A stretch of DNA of 12,083 bases from an uncultured Oscillospiraceae bacterium (lineage in GTDB: Bacteria > Bacillota > Clostridia > Oscillospirales > Acutalibacteraceae), in NCBI GenBank assembly GCA_900549945.1, contig URQJ01000043.1, positions 1 to 12,083 of the forward strand. The letters run 5' to 3'. The notes beneath the pieces are model-generated. The model made no database searches. It had not been told where the DNA came from and was given only the letters and a program-made list of their open reading frames with translations. Shown piece after piece: positions 12,058-12,083 of this stretch. Within the stretch, counting starts at the first letter, position 1. Every line of letters starts with the position of its first letter. A program made the position numbers and the translations under genes.

Positions 12058-12083
12058 AGATCGGAAGAGCACACGTCTGAACT
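12058..12083 (+). other. Illumina TruSeq adapter read-through (artificial)
   Basis: From 12058 to the end the sequence reads AGATCGGAAGAGCACACG followed by TCTGAACT, identical over 26 bases to the start of the standard TruSeq read-1 adapter. It is an untrimmed library artefact at the contig end, not genomic DNA. The open frame that seems to start at 12072 on the minus strand begins inside it and is false. Confidence 0.98.

Overview
The window looks like a chromosomal segment of a GC-rich (about 60% by eye) Gram-positive anaerobe of the Clostridia, probably a gut Oscillospiraceae/Ruminococcaceae-type organism. The reasons are the rpsF-ssb-rpsR operon with AGGAGG ribosome sites, sigma-A promoters close to TTGACA-N17-TATAAT (several with an extended TGn -10), tRNAs with encoded CCA, and a DUF2628 membrane protein and small DUF2383-like protein of types that are, as far as I recall, common in these bacteria. 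Genus assignment is inference. The last 26 bases (12058-12083) are not biological: they match the Illumina TruSeq adapter, so the sequence ends in untrimmed read-through.

Left part, plus strand (1-3982): the 3' part of a DUF2628-like membrane protein; galU (UDP-glucose synthesis) behind an exact consensus promoter; a galU terminator that is interlocked with the promoter of the next operon; a structured leader that fits the S6:S18 autoregulatory motif, with a CCG bulge; then rpsF-ssb-rpsR with a strong terminator, and an amidohydrolase-2 family enzyme.

Middle (3974-6859): a SprT-like zinc metalloprotease-fold gene on the minus strand overlaps the end of the amidohydrolase by 9 bp. It diverges from a GH18 (chitinase/endo-N-acetylglucosaminidase-type) gene with its own near-consensus promoter and no signal peptide. 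A shared bidirectional terminator then faces a minus-strand pair: an alpha/beta hydrolase followed by a small helical ferritin-like (DUF2383-like) protein, whose ribosome site lies in the last codons of the hydrolase.

Right part, minus strand (6907-11593): a GH3 beta-glucosidase (GH3 N, GH3 C, Fn3-like domain and C-terminal tail) and a type-B carboxylesterase 22 nt downstream form an operon with its own promoter and a GC-rich inverted repeat in the leader. Both proteins lack signal peptides, so they probably process imported glycosides or esters in the cytoplasm. Next comes tRNA-Leu(GAG) with an exact consensus promoter and a terminator. Upstream lie about 400 bp without a convincing gene, then tRNA-Ser(UGA) and tRNA-Ser(GCU) with two tandem consensus-like promoters. 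The end (11594-12057) is GC-rich DNA without a credible gene, followed by the C-terminal 26 codons of an unidentified minus-strand CDS.

I see no defence system, mobile element, CRISPR array or biosynthetic cluster. Most of the window is housekeeping and carbohydrate metabolism. The best second-look items are regulatory (leader RNA, terminator/promoter overlap, tandem tRNA promoters), the adapter at the end, and the roles of the two cytoplasmic glycosidases.
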